64,000 bases of DNA from Pontibacter ummariensis (GTDB taxonomy: Bacteria > Bacteroidota > Bacteroidia > Cytophagales > Hymenobacteraceae): NCBI RefSeq assembly GCF_900188175.1, contig NZ_FZOQ01000019.1, forward strand, positions 43,270-107,269, given 5' to 3'. The notes below the pieces were generated by a model. The model saw only the letters and a list, made by a program, of their open reading frames with translations, made no database searches and had not been told where the DNA came from. The first letter of the stretch is position 1, and each line of letters opens with the position of its first letter. A program made the position numbers and the translations under genes. This document shows positions 8,053 to 17,157 of this stretch, piece by piece.

Positions 8053-10533
8053 CTACTGGCCACCTGCCCTGTTTAACTCCTCCAGGTGGGACTTTCGGCT
8101 TTTCATTTTAAAGTCCTGGCCACGCTGGAAATTGTACCGGAGGTCTATTTTGATGCTTCTGGCCATAAAGTAGTTCACAAATGAAAAAGTGTTGCCATGG
8201 TAACTGGCATCTCCCTGGATCTCTCTTGTCCTAAAGATGTCTGTACCGCCCAGGGTCACATCCAGTTTCTCATTCAAAAAGGATCTCTTCAGCCCCGCGT
8301 CCAGCCACCATTGTGCTTTAAAACGATAAATACCATAGGTGGAAGGAGAACTGTAGTTAGCCGAGGCTTGTAAGGAAAGCCCCAGTGGGAGTAACACATG
8401 ATGGGATGACTGCGCCGTAAATATAAACTGCTGGTTCTCGATCACTTTGTCTTTCAAAAGAAGTCTGTTATTTTGATGACCTGCCACTATGTTGTTGCTC
8501 ACCTCCCAGCTTGGAAAAATTTTAACAGGGGCTATCAGGGTAGCGCTAAAGTTTTCTGCTTTGTCTATGTTTCGCTCTTTATATACAGTCGTATTATCCT
8601 CTGAGCGCTGCTCCGGTACTTCCGCAAAGAAGTCCTTTGTCTGCGCGTAACCCAGCATTAGGCTATAGGTGCTGTTTAAGGTTTGTGTAACCTGAAAGGA
8701 GTTGGTGTATTGTGGTCTCAGGTCAGGATTTCCCTCTGCCCAGCTATAGGGATCCAAATAAAAGATGAACGGGTTAAGCGCGCGGTAGTTGGGCCGATCC
8801 ACTCTCCGACTGTAATTATAGGTTACCTGGTAGTGCTCACTGACCTTTTGTGTCAGAAAGAAGCTGGGGAACAAGTCAAAGTATCTTTTTTTGATGGCTT
8901 CACCTTCTCCTACAGGCTTCCCTTTTCCGGAAGTTTGCTCACCACGCAGCCCTGCCTGCAGGGTCCACTTCTCCCCTATCCCAACGTTAAAGTTGACATA
9001 GCCTGCGAAGATGCGCTCTGTGTAGCGGTAATGGTTGCTCCTTTCTTTATCCAGTTGCTCTCTTTCATTAGTTACGATATAAAAGTCCAGCTCATTACCC
9101 GATACTACATGGCTTGCTTTAACGCCCAGCTCCAGCTTCCCTTTCGCCAATAACCGTCTCTCAAAATCCACCTTTGCAGAGTAAATGTCATAATAGCCCG
9201 GATTGTGCGTTCTTAGCAGTTCTTCTGCTTTAGCATCGCTACCCATATCAACATAACGGTTCTCGTACCGGGCATCTGTCCCGTTGCTCAGCTTTATGTA
9301 GTCTACGTTCGCGCTCAGGTTAGTCCCTAGTGAATCAAGTAAGCCGCTATAGTGCAGGTTGAAAGCTCCGCTAGTGTGCTTCACATCATTAAAGTTGCCC
9401 GCCTTTACAAAAACGTGCTCACCTTTCTGCTCATCGTCTAAATAGGAATCCGAAAGAAATTGGCGGTCTGTATCGCTATAGCTGAGGCTGGCGCTGGCGC
9501 CAAGACTGTGCCGTTCGTTCAGCTCATAATCGGTACCCAAACGCAACATTGGCGTCTGCATTGTCATTTTTTCGTTCCGCAGCTGGTGAAAACGGGCGTT
9601 CGCTCCATTTTCATGGAATTCCCGGATCATCACGCCTTCCCGCAAGCGCGGCCGCTCCGCCATATCGGCACTCATGTAGGAGTTCCAGCCGCCCTTTTTA
9701 TAGTTCAGGTTGGCACCCACCGAATAGCCAGAAGCCTTATTGTACTGGTAGCCCGCATACACGCTGCCGTTCATTCCCAGGCTGGTGTTTTGTTTGAGCC
9801 TTATGTTAATAAGGCCGGAGCTTCCGGCTGCCTCATACTTTGCCGAAGGGTTTGTAATAACCTCTATGCTTTTAACGTTTTCAGCTGACATGGCCTCCAG
9901 CATGCTTTGAAGCTCCTTGCCTGTCAGGTAAGAGGGCCTGCCGTCGATCATGACCCTTACGCCTGCCTTCCCGTTTAGCTGAATATTTCCTTCCTGGTCC
10001 AGCCAAACGCCCGGGGATCTTTCCAGCACTTCATAGGCCGTACTCCCGGCAGCCAGAGCTGTCCCCTCCACACTCACCACTATTTTGTCAGCTTCAACCA
10101 TCACGCTCGGCCGGAGCGCTTTTATTGTTACCTCGCCCAGTTCAGTTGCATTTAGTGCCAGCGCAAGGGGCCCTACACTCACTTCCTTACTGTCTGCAGT
10201 TACTTCTACGGGTACTGTCTGCTGCCGGTATCCCAGGAAACTTACCTGCAGTATGTACTCCCCCAGGCCTACGTTGTTCAAAGCAAAACGGCCTTCATTG
10301 TCTGTCATGGTCCCCTTCACCTGCCTGCCCGTACCAGGATGCACAAGGACGACAGTAGCAAAAGCTATTGGTTCCCTGGTGTCTGCATCAAGCACGTTTC
10401 CTTTTACAAGAGCACTCCCTTCCAGGGAGCTGCCTGTGGATGGTTGCTGATAGGCGAAAGCAAGGTTGCCAGACGGTTGCAAAAAGAACGGGCCACAACA
10501 AGCCAATAAAAGCACAAGCACACTTTTTCTCAT
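8053..10533 (-). CDS. TonB-dependent receptor, outer-membrane beta-barrel family
   Basis: The protein has 826 residues. After a signal peptide (about residues 1-28) comes a carboxypeptidase-regulatory-like domain (VLDADTREPIAFATVVLVHP, 46-130). A plug-like segment follows (GVWLDQEGNIQLNGKAGVRVMIDGR, SIEVITNPSAKYEAAGSSGL), then a barrel of the OMP_b-brl_3 type (PF14905). This family is distinct from SusC: no SusD partner follows, and the C-terminus does not end in the SusC-type phenylalanine. It is likely an importer or adhesin of the outer membrane with unknown substrate. It is transcribed alone, divergently from the hydrolase gene at 11001. Confidence 0.88.
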   Translation of the reverse strand: MRKSVLVLLLACCGPFFLQPSGNLAFAYQQPSTGSSLEGSALVKGNVLDADTREPIAFATVVLVHPGTGRQVKGTMTDNEGRFALNNVGLGEYILQVSFLGYRQQTVPVEVTADSKEVSVGPLALALNATELGEVTIKALRPSVMVEADKIVVSVEGTALAAGSTAYEVLERSPGVWLDQEGNIQLNGKAGVRVMIDGRPSYLTGKELQSMLEAMSAENVKSIEVITNPSAKYEAAGSSGLINIRLKQNTSLGMNGSVYAGYQYNKASGYSVGANLNYKKGGWNSYMSADMAERPRLREGVMIREFHENGANARFHQLRNEKMTMQTPMLRLGTDYELNERHSLGASASLSYSDTDRQFLSDSYLDDEQKGEHVFVKAGNFNDVKHTSGAFNLHYSGLLDSLGTNLSANVDYIKLSNGTDARYENRYVDMGSDAKAEELLRTHNPGYYDIYSAKVDFERRLLAKGKLELGVKASHVVSGNELDFYIVTNEREQLDKERSNHYRYTERIFAGYVNFNVGIGEKWTLQAGLRGEQTSGKGKPVGEGEAIKKRYFDLFPSFFLTQKVSEHYQVTYNYSRRVDRPNYRALNPFIFYLDPYSWAEGNPDLRPQYTNSFQVTQTLNSTYSLMLGYAQTKDFFAEVPEQRSEDNTTVYKERNIDKAENFSATLIAPVKIFPSWEVSNNIVAGHQNNRLLLKDKVIENQQFIFTAQSSHHVLLPLGLSLQASANYSSPSTYGIYRFKAQWWLDAGLKRSFLNEKLDVTLGGTDIFRTREIQGDASYHGNTFSFVNYFMARSIKIDLRYNFQRGQDFKMKSRKSHLEELNRAGGQ

Positions 10534-10785
10534 ATAAAGCTGAGGAACTACAGGTTAAGTTAAACAGTGTCGGGTATGTAATGACGGTATCTTCCGTATG
10601 ACCTTATTCCATCTCAAGTCCTATTCATGGCACAGCCGTTTAGTGCCATGAGCTCTAAACCCTGTGGAGCAGGCACTCTGCAGATATAGCTCATGCGGCC
10701 TGCCTTGACTGTGTATGACCGAGCTTGCCGCTGCTACCGGGAAGCGCCCGCTTTACATAGACTCAAAGTAACTACTCTGCCCCTA

Positions 10786-10929
10786 TTGGTTACTTGTAAA
10801 ATACTGCCTTTTTACTAGCCGCTGGGGGATTGGTACCAGCTCTAAGCCTAGCGCAATTCCTAAGCTTACCCACATTTGCAGAATCTGTACTGCCTTGTTT
10901 GGTCACTTGTAAATTCCTGCCTTTTTTAG
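10786..10929. repeat. Two copies of a ~31-bp direct repeat upstream of the hydrolase gene
   Basis: Copy 1 (10786-10818) and copy 2 (10899-10929) both read TTGGTnACTTGTAAA followed by a few variable bases and CTGCCTTTTT. They start 113 bp apart and lie in the 467-bp gene-free interval 10534-11000 between two divergent genes. The spacing and position suggest an operator or duplicated promoter. Nothing else was recognised in this interval. Confidence 0.6.
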
Positions 10930-11000
10930 TTTCCCTCTGGCTTTAAAGCGCAATGCTCGCTTTTTTGCACTTACAATTTAATCCATCACTCACGCGATAA

Positions 11001-12371
11001 ATGAAACTAAGCTACGCACTCCTCTTCCTGTTTTGTGTGTTTTCTGCCTTCAAAGCTGAGGCACAAGACCTGAAACGACGGGCCTATCTAGGCCTCCATG
11101 CAACCTCGTTACCCGACTCTTTGGCTAAAAGGCATGGGCTTAGCAATGGCTTACTTGTGGCAGGCGTTGCGCCAAAGTCTACTGCTGAAACAATGGGAAT
11201 CAGGAAAGGAGATGTTCTACTGTCCATAAACAAAAGGCAACTAAACAAAACAAGCGATCTCACAGAGCTTGCGAAGACACTTTATCCAGGCCAGGCACTG
11301 GCAACACAACTAGTTCAGAATGGCAAGAGAAACAGCATCAAGGGCACTGCTATTGCCAGGCCGCTGGAGGTAGCCCCCAACACAGAGGTTGTCTTTAGCC
11401 AGGTCCCTTTCCAGGATGGGCTGTTGCGGACCATAACCTATAAGCCTAGAAAAGAAGGGAAGCATCCGGCGATCCTGTTTATTCCTGGATTCCCCTGCCG
11501 CTCTATTGATGATTATGGCAGTTCTTCTTACAGTCAACTTGTGAAGGGCTGGAGTGAGTTGGGATACATCGTGATGCTGGTAGAGAAGCCAGGCCTGGGA
11601 GACAATGTGAATACACCAGACTGCTTACAAATCGATCTTTACGCTGAGATAGAGGCTTTCGAACAGGGGCTTAAGGGGCTGCAGAACCTCCCTGAGGTAG
11701 ACAAAGAGAACGTGTTTATCTTCGGGCACTCCATGGGAGGAATCATCGCCCCTGTGCTCACTCAAAAGTATCAGCTGAAAGGCGTGATGGTATACGGCAG
11801 CCCATACCGCCCCTGGTTTGAGTTCGCAGCTGACATGTTCCGCTTCCAGAAACCGGTTACAGGCACAGACTACGTCGCACATGAGGAAACAATGAGGCAC
11901 CTACACCACGTCCTGTATCGCTTTTTTGTGCTAGGGCAGCACCCTGATACCATCGCTACCGCTGACCCTGCTTATAAGAAAATTCTTCAGGAGGAGTTCC
12001 AGCATACCGGTGGCGATATGTTTTGGTCACGAGACTACCGCTACTGGCAGGAAATTGACGAACTCAACCTCACGAAGGCATGGGCGGAGACCGATGAAGC
12101 TGTGCTATCTATTTGGGGCGAGTACGATTTTGAAGTTGTCCATGCGGAAGATCACAAACGCATCGTAGAGGTTGTAAACCACTATCATCCAGGTAACGCC
12201 ACTTTTTTAACTATGCCAAAAACAAACCATTCTTTAATAGAGGTTTCGGGTATGGCAGAAGGTGTTAAACAAATGAGCAAACGTGACTTACAGTACAATA
12301 AATCTCACTTCAACACCAAAATTGTGACAGACACAGATCAGTGGATGCGTGCCGTCATGACGACGAAGTGA
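11001..12371 (+). CDS. Secreted alpha/beta hydrolase with N-terminal PDZ domain
   Basis: The protein has 456 residues. A signal peptide (cleaved near KAEAQ, residue 22) is followed by a PDZ domain (about 28-115, with VAGVAPKSTAETMGIRKGDVLLSIN). An alpha/beta-hydrolase domain of the S9/BAAT-like type covers about 125-456. The nucleophile elbow is GHSMGG (Ser244). The likely acid is Asp in WGEYDFEVVH and the likely histidine is in KTNHSLIE. Members are periplasmic or secreted esterases or peptidases, and the PDZ domain would bind a C-terminus or help oligomerise. The gene stands alone, with direct repeats in its upstream region. The substrate is unknown. Confidence 0.88.
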   Translation: MKLSYALLFLFCVFSAFKAEAQDLKRRAYLGLHATSLPDSLAKRHGLSNGLLVAGVAPKSTAETMGIRKGDVLLSINKRQLNKTSDLTELAKTLYPGQALATQLVQNGKRNSIKGTAIARPLEVAPNTEVVFSQVPFQDGLLRTITYKPRKEGKHPAILFIPGFPCRSIDDYGSSSYSQLVKGWSELGYIVMLVEKPGLGDNVNTPDCLQIDLYAEIEAFEQGLKGLQNLPEVDKENVFIFGHSMGGIIAPVLTQKYQLKGVMVYGSPYRPWFEFAADMFRFQKPVTGTDYVAHEETMRHLHHVLYRFFVLGQHPDTIATADPAYKKILQEEFQHTGGDMFWSRDYRYWQEIDELNLTKAWAETDEAVLSIWGEYDFEVVHAEDHKRIVEVVNHYHPGNATFLTMPKTNHSLIEVSGMAEGVKQMSKRDLQYNKSHFNTKIVTDTDQWMRAVMTTK

Positions 12372-12723
12372 CCATTACGTTTGGCATGGCTTTCTCTCCC
12401 TACAGTTGATGCCTAAACCTCATAGCCGCCATATGGTGGAGTTGACACAGGACTTGTTCCTACCTCTGCGTACCTTTACCCTAACCACCCTTAACCGAAC
12501 CTGCGCTGGTAGCAGGCTTACTTTAGCACTGGATTAGGCCTACTTACAAAATGGTGGCAAGGAAAAACACCAACTATGAGGGAGAAAGGGATGAAAGAGG
12601 CTTAAACAGTGCCTGAGTGCATTTTCAGGAAGACGACCATGCCAAGCACCTTAGAGGAACGCTCAAAAGTGAAAAGAGGTCTGCAGGGGACGACTTAGCT
12701 GCCAAACTCAAAGGCCTTGGCAG
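12372..12723. other. Gene-free interval
   Basis: These 352 bp lie between the converging hydrolase and acetyltransferase genes. I see no supported ORF, clear terminator hairpin or repeat. Confidence 0.4.
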
Positions 12724-13203
12724 TCAGGTTAAAGTTTTTAAATCTTTTTCCAAAACTATCATGTGCTTACACTGGATTCCGTTCTCAAAAATTAGCTCAT
12801 CGTAGTGCTTGAGGAAGAAGTCCTTTTCTACACTTTTGATCTCAAACCCTTCTTTTTGATACAGAGCAAGTTGCCCAATACTTGAATTGCCGGTTCCTAT
12901 TCTTAAGTTTTTATATCCGCTTTCCCGACTGATTGTAGCTGCATGTTTAAGCAAGGCCTTGCCAATCCCCTTTCCCTGGTCCGTTTCTTTTATGGCAATG
13001 TTTTTAATTTCAATAGTGGAAGAATCAACTTCCTTCAATACCATTACGCCTATTAGCTCAGAATTTACCTTAGCTATATAACAAGCTCCTGATTCCAAAT
13101 ATGCATTGATATGTGCTTTAGAGGGGTCAGCCAGTTCAAGTAAATCAAATGGGGTTTGTTGGCTGTCAGTTAGAGGTTCTATTTGTAGCGATAACTCTGC
13201 CAA
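12724..13203 (-). CDS. GNAT-family N-acetyltransferase
   Basis: The protein has 159 residues, normal for a single-domain GNAT. The acetyl-CoA binding motif A is clear: IKNIAIKETDQGKGIGKALLKHA (Q/RxxGxG/A as QGKGIG) around residues 68-92. Motif B follows (LALYQKEGFEIKSVEKDFF). The enzyme would transfer an acetyl group from acetyl-CoA to an amine; the acceptor cannot be told. It is a lone gene, next to an IS110 remnant, which is compatible with arrival by transposition. Confidence 0.88.
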   Translation of the reverse strand: MAELSLQIEPLTDSQQTPFDLLELADPSKAHINAYLESGACYIAKVNSELIGVMVLKEVDSSTIEIKNIAIKETDQGKGIGKALLKHAATISRESGYKNLRIGTGNSSIGQLALYQKEGFEIKSVEKDFFLKHYDELIFENGIQCKHMIVLEKDLKTLT

Positions 13204-13318
13204 GGGGTCAACTTTATTTTGGTACTGTGTCCTTTAAAATCCTGACTAACGTTTATTATTCAGGCCGTTGCAAAGCCTATTTCTTCAGGTCTAAGGTCCA
13301 ATTTAACTATGTTTTTCC

Positions 13319-13669
13319 TTATCCGCTGTACCAGCTGAAGCTTTCTTTTTCACCGAGGAACAGGTACTGGGTGGGCGGGTTGTAGGGAACACGGTAAGTG
13401 AGCATGTGCCAGATGATCACCGCCAGCTTGCGAGCCGTGACACTCACGGCTGCCAGCCTTCCCTTACGGAAAGCCAACCTTTTGAGGAAGTCCGACAGGT
13501 GCGTCTCCTTTAGGTTGCCGATGACATTGGCCGCGTTCCGCAGGGCGATCTTAAAGTGGTTGCTGCCCTTCGGAGTATGGGAGCTGAGTACTCTGCCGCC
13601 GCTCACCTTCGTATTGGGGCAGTTGTGAGATGGATTATGTTCGATACCTGCCCCTGCGTTGCCAGACAT
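13319..13669 (-). pseudogene. IS110-family transposase, C-terminal remnant
   Basis: The 116-residue ORF matches only the C-terminal part of IS110-type transposases: a Transposase_20-like stretch (TKVSGGRVLSSHTP, then RNAANVIGNLK) and the terminal KLAVIIWHMLTYRVPY. The N-terminal DEDD catalytic domain is absent, so this is a dead fragment. IS110 elements lack the usual inverted repeats, so the ends cannot be fixed by eye. It lies between the GNAT gene and the hip locus and marks a past insertion or recombination. Confidence 0.8.
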
Positions 13670-13758
13670 TCATCTTCTCTTGTCTACAGTTTGCTTACAC
13701 CCCCTTAGGCTTTACAATCACAGCCTCATTCTTTCAGAAGCTGACGGAGTCTGCATGT

Positions 13759-13830
13759 GCATTATAATGCGCTATCTATTGGTTTTTAGACAAAGATTAG
13801 TTTTTTTACCTAAAAAGGGCAGTATAATGC
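13759..13830 (+). promoter_or_regulatory. Paired operator palindromes upstream of hipB
   Basis: GCATTATAATGC at 13759-13770 is a perfect 12-bp palindrome. GCAGTATAATGC at 13819-13830 is the same site with one change and overlaps the hipB start codon. The two copies are 60 bp apart. This arrangement fits autoregulation by the XRE-type HipB dimer, as known for hip operons, although the E. coli operator sequence is different. Confidence 0.6.
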
Positions 13831-14036
13831 ACCAACAACTAGGAGAAGTGGTTAAAGAGCGAAGGAGCTCACTGCATCTGACGCAAGAAGACTTGGCTGA
13901 CATGGCCGGCGTAGCGGTACGTACGCTAAAAGCTATTGAGGTTGGAAAGGGCAATCCTTCTCTCAGCACCCTGCAGAAGCTCGCGGAGGTGCTGGGAATG
14001 GAGATACGGTTAGAAATCAAAAAGCTGAACAAGTAA
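13827..14036 (+). CDS. hipB: HipB-type XRE antitoxin/repressor
   Basis: The protein has 69 residues from the ATG at 13827. Longer in-frame starts would translate through the operator. It is almost entirely an XRE helix-turn-helix (LTQEDLADMAGVAVRTLKAIE, about residues 18-38) and ends in a short strand (IRLEIKK) typical of HipB. It would bind the two palindromes just upstream and help neutralise the kinase encoded by the third gene. hipS starts 4 bp later, so the genes form an operon. It resembles the tripartite HipBST arrangement rather than two-gene hipBA. Confidence 0.85.
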   Translation: MHQQLGEVVKERRSSLHLTQEDLADMAGVAVRTLKAIEVGKGNPSLSTLQKLAEVLGMEIRLEIKKLNK

Positions 14037-14040
14037 AACT

Positions 14041-14367
14041 ATGAGGACGGCAGAGGTGTTCCGAAACAGGGCGCTAGCAGGTTTACTAACAGAGGTAAGC
14101 CCAAAGGAATATGTTTTCCGCTACGAAGACGCTGACTTATCGCTACTAGCTATAAGCCTGACCCTTCCGAAAACGCAACAAGAGTACCGGAGCCCTTACT
14201 TGTTCCCTTTCTTTTTCAATATCCTTGCGGAAGGAGTTAACCGAAACCTACAGAGCCGGCAGTTACGGATTGATGAACACGATTATTTTGGTCTTCTGGT
14301 CGCAACAGCACAGTATGACACCATCGGGGCCGTTACACTCAAACCAAAACAAGAGAGAAACGCATGA
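14041..14367 (+). CDS. hipS: HipS-like HipA N-terminal domain protein
   Basis: The protein has 108 residues and corresponds to the N-subdomain-1 (Couple_hipA) of E. coli HipA, here encoded separately. Family features are LFPFFFNILAEGVNR and the C-terminal DYFGLLVATAQYDTIGAV. In the HipBST systems this small protein, not HipB, is the direct antitoxin of the HipT kinase. Its stop codon overlaps the hipT start (ATGA at 14364), which implies translational coupling. Confidence 0.85.
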   Translation: MRTAEVFRNRALAGLLTEVSPKEYVFRYEDADLSLLAISLTLPKTQQEYRSPYLFPFFFNILAEGVNRNLQSRQLRIDEHDYFGLLVATAQYDTIGAVTLKPKQERNA

Positions 14368-15400
14368 GCCTACCGGAGATCAACCGTTGCCCGGGCACAT
14401 TAACCCCGGGCTACCATTCTTATAGTCCTGCCTGCGGAGGGTTTTTGATGGCAAGAAAGCAGGCCATATCCTCCCCTATCTGCCTGCGCAGGAAAGCGAG
14501 GAGGACGCTGCCAGGTTCATGGAGAACCGGAAGCGGATATCTATCTCCGGGGTACAGGAAGAGCTTTCACTGCTACTGGAAAAAAATCAACTGCGCCTTA
14601 CGGTCGCGGGCAAACAGGGACAGTATTTACTCAAGCCCATTCCAAGGGACGTAAAGCGGCCGGACCAGGTATCGGCTAATGAGCACTTGACAATGCAGGT
14701 GGCGCACCAGGTGTATAAGATACAATTGGCTGGAAATGCCCTTATCCTCTTTCAAAACGGCGAACCGGCCTACATTACCAAGCGCTTCGACCATAAGCTT
14801 GACGGCACCAAACATAGCCAGGAGGACTTTGCCTCACTAGCTGGGAGAACCAGCTATACCGCCGGCAGAGGCTTCAAGTATGAAGGCAGCTATGAAGATG
14901 TCGCCCTCATCATCAAAGAAACAGTGCCGGTCTACCAGGTGGAACTCGAAAAGCTGTTTACGTTAGTTCTGTTTAATTACCTTTTTCCCAATGGGGATAC
15001 TCTCCTTAAGAACTTCTCCTTTATAGATACCTCCTATGGTGACTATGTCCTTAGCCCGGCCTACGATCTCATCTGTACGCGCCTGCACGTAGAGGATACC
15101 AACTTTGCCCTTAAGGACGGTCTTTTCTATGATGAGCACGAGACGGAAAGCTTTAAGGCGAGCAGCTTCTGCGCTTATAATGACTTCTACGCCTTTGCAC
15201 TGAGAATAGGCATCAAGGAGACACGAGCAGTAAGAATACTCCATGCCTTCCAACAAGACTATCCGGCTGCTCATGACTTAAATGACCGCTCCTTCTTGAG
15301 AGACGAGGTGAAGGAGGAGTACAGAAAGTATTATATGCAGCGACTGGAAGTGCTTAACTACTCCATGACAGGAAAGCTACCACAGGAGCGTAAACTTTGA
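14364..15400 (+). pseudogene. hipT: HipT-like serine/threonine kinase toxin with a frameshift
   Basis: Translation from ATG 14364 gives MSLPEINRCPGTLTPGYHSY and then SPAC, after which the family sequence continues in another frame (RRVFDGKKAGHILPYLPAQ). One base is missing near 14435, where TGCGG would be TGCCGG. Corrected, the protein would have about 345 residues. The core looks intact: the Ser-rich loop SISGVQEEL, the ATP-site lysine stretch YLLKPIP, catalytic NGDTLLKN (Asp and Asn kept, the usual His replaced by Leu) and metal-binding AYDL. Reinitiation at 14519 (MENRKRIS) could give a 293-residue kinase lacking the N-terminus. Homologues phosphorylate tRNA synthetases and block growth. 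Either real inactivation or a base error is possible. Confidence 0.8.
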
Positions 15401-15486
15401 ACGTAAGAAGCTGTTCCTGCCTTGCTTGAAAGATACAAGTAAACATCGAGGGGCTGAAGAAGTATCTGGAGCGGTCCCTATCCACT

Positions 15487-15620
15487 TTCACTACTTTCAT
15501 TACATTCATTAACCTCACGCGACTACTATAGTAATTACCTTCGTGAAACGCATGAAACACATTACAGGCATGGAGGTCATATACTCCATTAGTCTCATGT
15601 CATTCATTAACCTAAGGAAA
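15487..15620. repeat. 9-bp repeat array A1 (about 15 units)
   Basis: Successive 9-bp units read TTCACTACT, TTCATTACA, TTCATTAAC, CTCACGCGA and, after one unit shortened to 8 bp, TTCGTGAAA, CGCATGAAA, CACATTACA, GGCATGGAG, GTCATATAC, TCCATTAGT, CTCATGTCA, TTCATTAAC. The unit is about yTCATKAAm, with positions 4-7 (ATKA) the best kept. It is the first of nine such arrays in the window. Confidence 0.75.
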
Positions 15621-16089
15621 CAGCCTGTTTTACCCTCCGGACGTTCCGTATGCTTACCCATACCTGGTTGTGCAAATCTTGCTCGGTATGTGTGTCGTTT
15701 GTTTTTCTTATGACACCTCTCCCTTTTACTAAGCAACACCTACTACTGGTAAGCTCTGCACAGGAGACGGTCCGACAGGGCAGTTTTCCCAAGCCCATGC
15801 TTCAGCCTCCCCTGTCCCTGCTTGTTATTTACCCCACAACCTTGAGCTGGCCGAAGGGTCTGTTCCCTTTGACAAGCCCTGTTGCTCCCTCGAAAACAAG
15901 GCCACGCCTAATGTTGATTGCTCCTCCCCTTCCCTTTCGACCGTATCTGCCATGTCCATAAGACAGTACAGGTAGCAGCTACGTAATTCTTCATTAGCCA
16001 GGCTCTCGATTCCCTTTTAAGAAACCATGCCCGGAATTCCTACCCCGAAGCATAAGTGAAAGAAGTCAATAGAAAAGGGAGTTGACTCA

Positions 16090-16314
16090 CTAATGATCCT
16101 CATAAACCTCATCACATCCGTTATACTCATGACCCAGATGAATTTCATGGCCGGCATTATGTTAATGAGCCTCATGATCCTAACGACTCTATTGTGTTTG
16201 ATGAACACCATGAACATCGTGAAGTCAATGTCCGTCGTGACGACAACTATCCTAATGAAATCAATCAATACCATGAAAAGAATGATTATAACGAGCTCCA
16301 TCAGGGTAATGAAG
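16090..16314. repeat. 9-bp repeat array A2 (25 units in one phase)
   Basis: The array holds twenty-five consecutive 9-bp units without a phase slip, from CTAATGATC (16090-16098) to GTAATGAAG (16306-16314). Examples in between are CTCATGACC, TTAATGAGC, CTCATGATC, TTGATGAAC, ACCATGAAC and CTAATGAAA. Most units have ATGA or a one-base variant at positions 4-7. The multiple-of-three period keeps both strands open and produces Met-rich ORFs that I treat as spurious. It is the longest array of the family. Confidence 0.75.
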
Positions 16315-16733
16315 GCGTACTTGGGGTTGAAGACCCGCTGTCCACAAGTAAACTGTTAAGGCTATACCATAGCTTATTTGTGTGTCTTTCCTACAACACT
16401 AGTCTTTCAATGGGATCCGGATCAGAACAAAAAGCGAAAGCGTGAAGCTCATATTGCATGCTGGTATCAAGAGGGATTAAGCGGCGCTTTTTACGCGGCT
16501 ACTACGATGCCTCTCTCCTTCCGTTGTACACCGCTTTAAAGCCCTGTTATGGCACTGTTCTGGTTCGATCGTAGCAGCCTAAGCAAACCACAAAAACAGC
16601 GCTTGGCAACCCAGGATTGGCCACTTCCCCTATTACGATATATGATCAAGGGTTTTCCTCATAACTGGCACTGTGGAGATGCTTGGCAAGAACTTACAAT
16701 AGCTTTTCCATCCTCCATACACTTTAAAACGGT

Positions 16734-16833
16734 TCCATTAACTTCATTGCCTTCATTAACCTATTTAAATGCATTACCTTCATACCCAACATTAAACACA
16801 TTATACTACCAGGCTTTCATGAGGTTAATGACA
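16734..16833. repeat. 9-bp repeat array A3 (about 11 units)
   Basis: Units are TCCATTAAC, TTCATTGCC, TTCATTAAC, CTATTTAAA, TGCATTACC, TTCATACCC, AACATTAAA and CACATTATA, then a 10-bp slip, then TTCATGAGG and TTAATGACA. The unit is the same as in A1 and A2. Confidence 0.72.
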
Positions 16834-17080
16834 GGGGCGACTAAAAAAGAAGGCCCATGTCAACGCTCTGTGTTTTCTTTAGTTAGCATGCAAAAAGATG
16901 GCTTAGAACCTTGAAAGGCTCTTTCGTTCAGTTTATGCTTCCGGATAGGAGAAGAGAACCTTCACAGTTGCCCCTCGATCCTCAGTAGAGGAACTGGGTT
17001 GAATCTCCCCGAAAGGTTTTAGGGACCGGGTATGTACCTGCGCGCTCAGAGTGGCGAGAGTGTAACAAATCTTCTTGACA

Positions 17081-17134
17081 CGAATTAGCCTCACTAGGTT
17101 AACAAGGTTAATTAACGTAGTGAGGCTAATTCAA
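17081..17134. repeat. 9-bp array A4 containing a perfect 15-bp inverted repeat
   Basis: Units are CGAATTAGC, CTCACTAGG, TTAACAAGG, TTAATTAAC, GTAGTGAGG and CTAATTCAA. GAATTAGCCTCACTA (17082-17096) and TAGTGAGGCTAATTC (17118-17132) are exact reverse complements. It lies 24 bp past the stop of the ribbon-helix-helix gene. It could end that transcript, but there is no T-run, so a partition site is at least as likely. Confidence 0.75.
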
Positions 17135-17157
17135 CAAATGGCACTTATGCCTAATCC

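Larger units (their letters stand above)
15401..17157. other. Gene-free stretch holding four 9-bp repeat arrays
   Basis: These 1757 bp lie between hipT and the partition genes. Several ORFs of 90-120 codons exist on both strands, but they run through 9-bp periodic arrays or have no protein-like character, so I do not call them. The recognisable content is the four arrays listed separately. A degenerate iteron or centromere region is the best overall reading. Confidence 0.55.

Noticed and set aside
14430..14520. Programmed frameshift in hipT
   Set aside because: The sequence at the break (TGC GGA) is not a slippery heptamer and no downstream pseudoknot is apparent, so mutation or base error is likelier.
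16017..16359. Met-rich ORFs of about 90 codons on both strands
   Set aside because: They arise from the 9-bp array; a unit length divisible by three keeps frames open on both strands, and the products are pure low complexity.
15487..16833. CRISPR array
   Set aside because: Units are 9 bp, degenerate and unspaced, with no constant repeat of 20-40 bp and no cas gene nearby.
16549..16914. 121-codon plus-strand ORF
   Set aside because: Its second half is array A3 and the first half shows no recognisable protein features or codon pattern.
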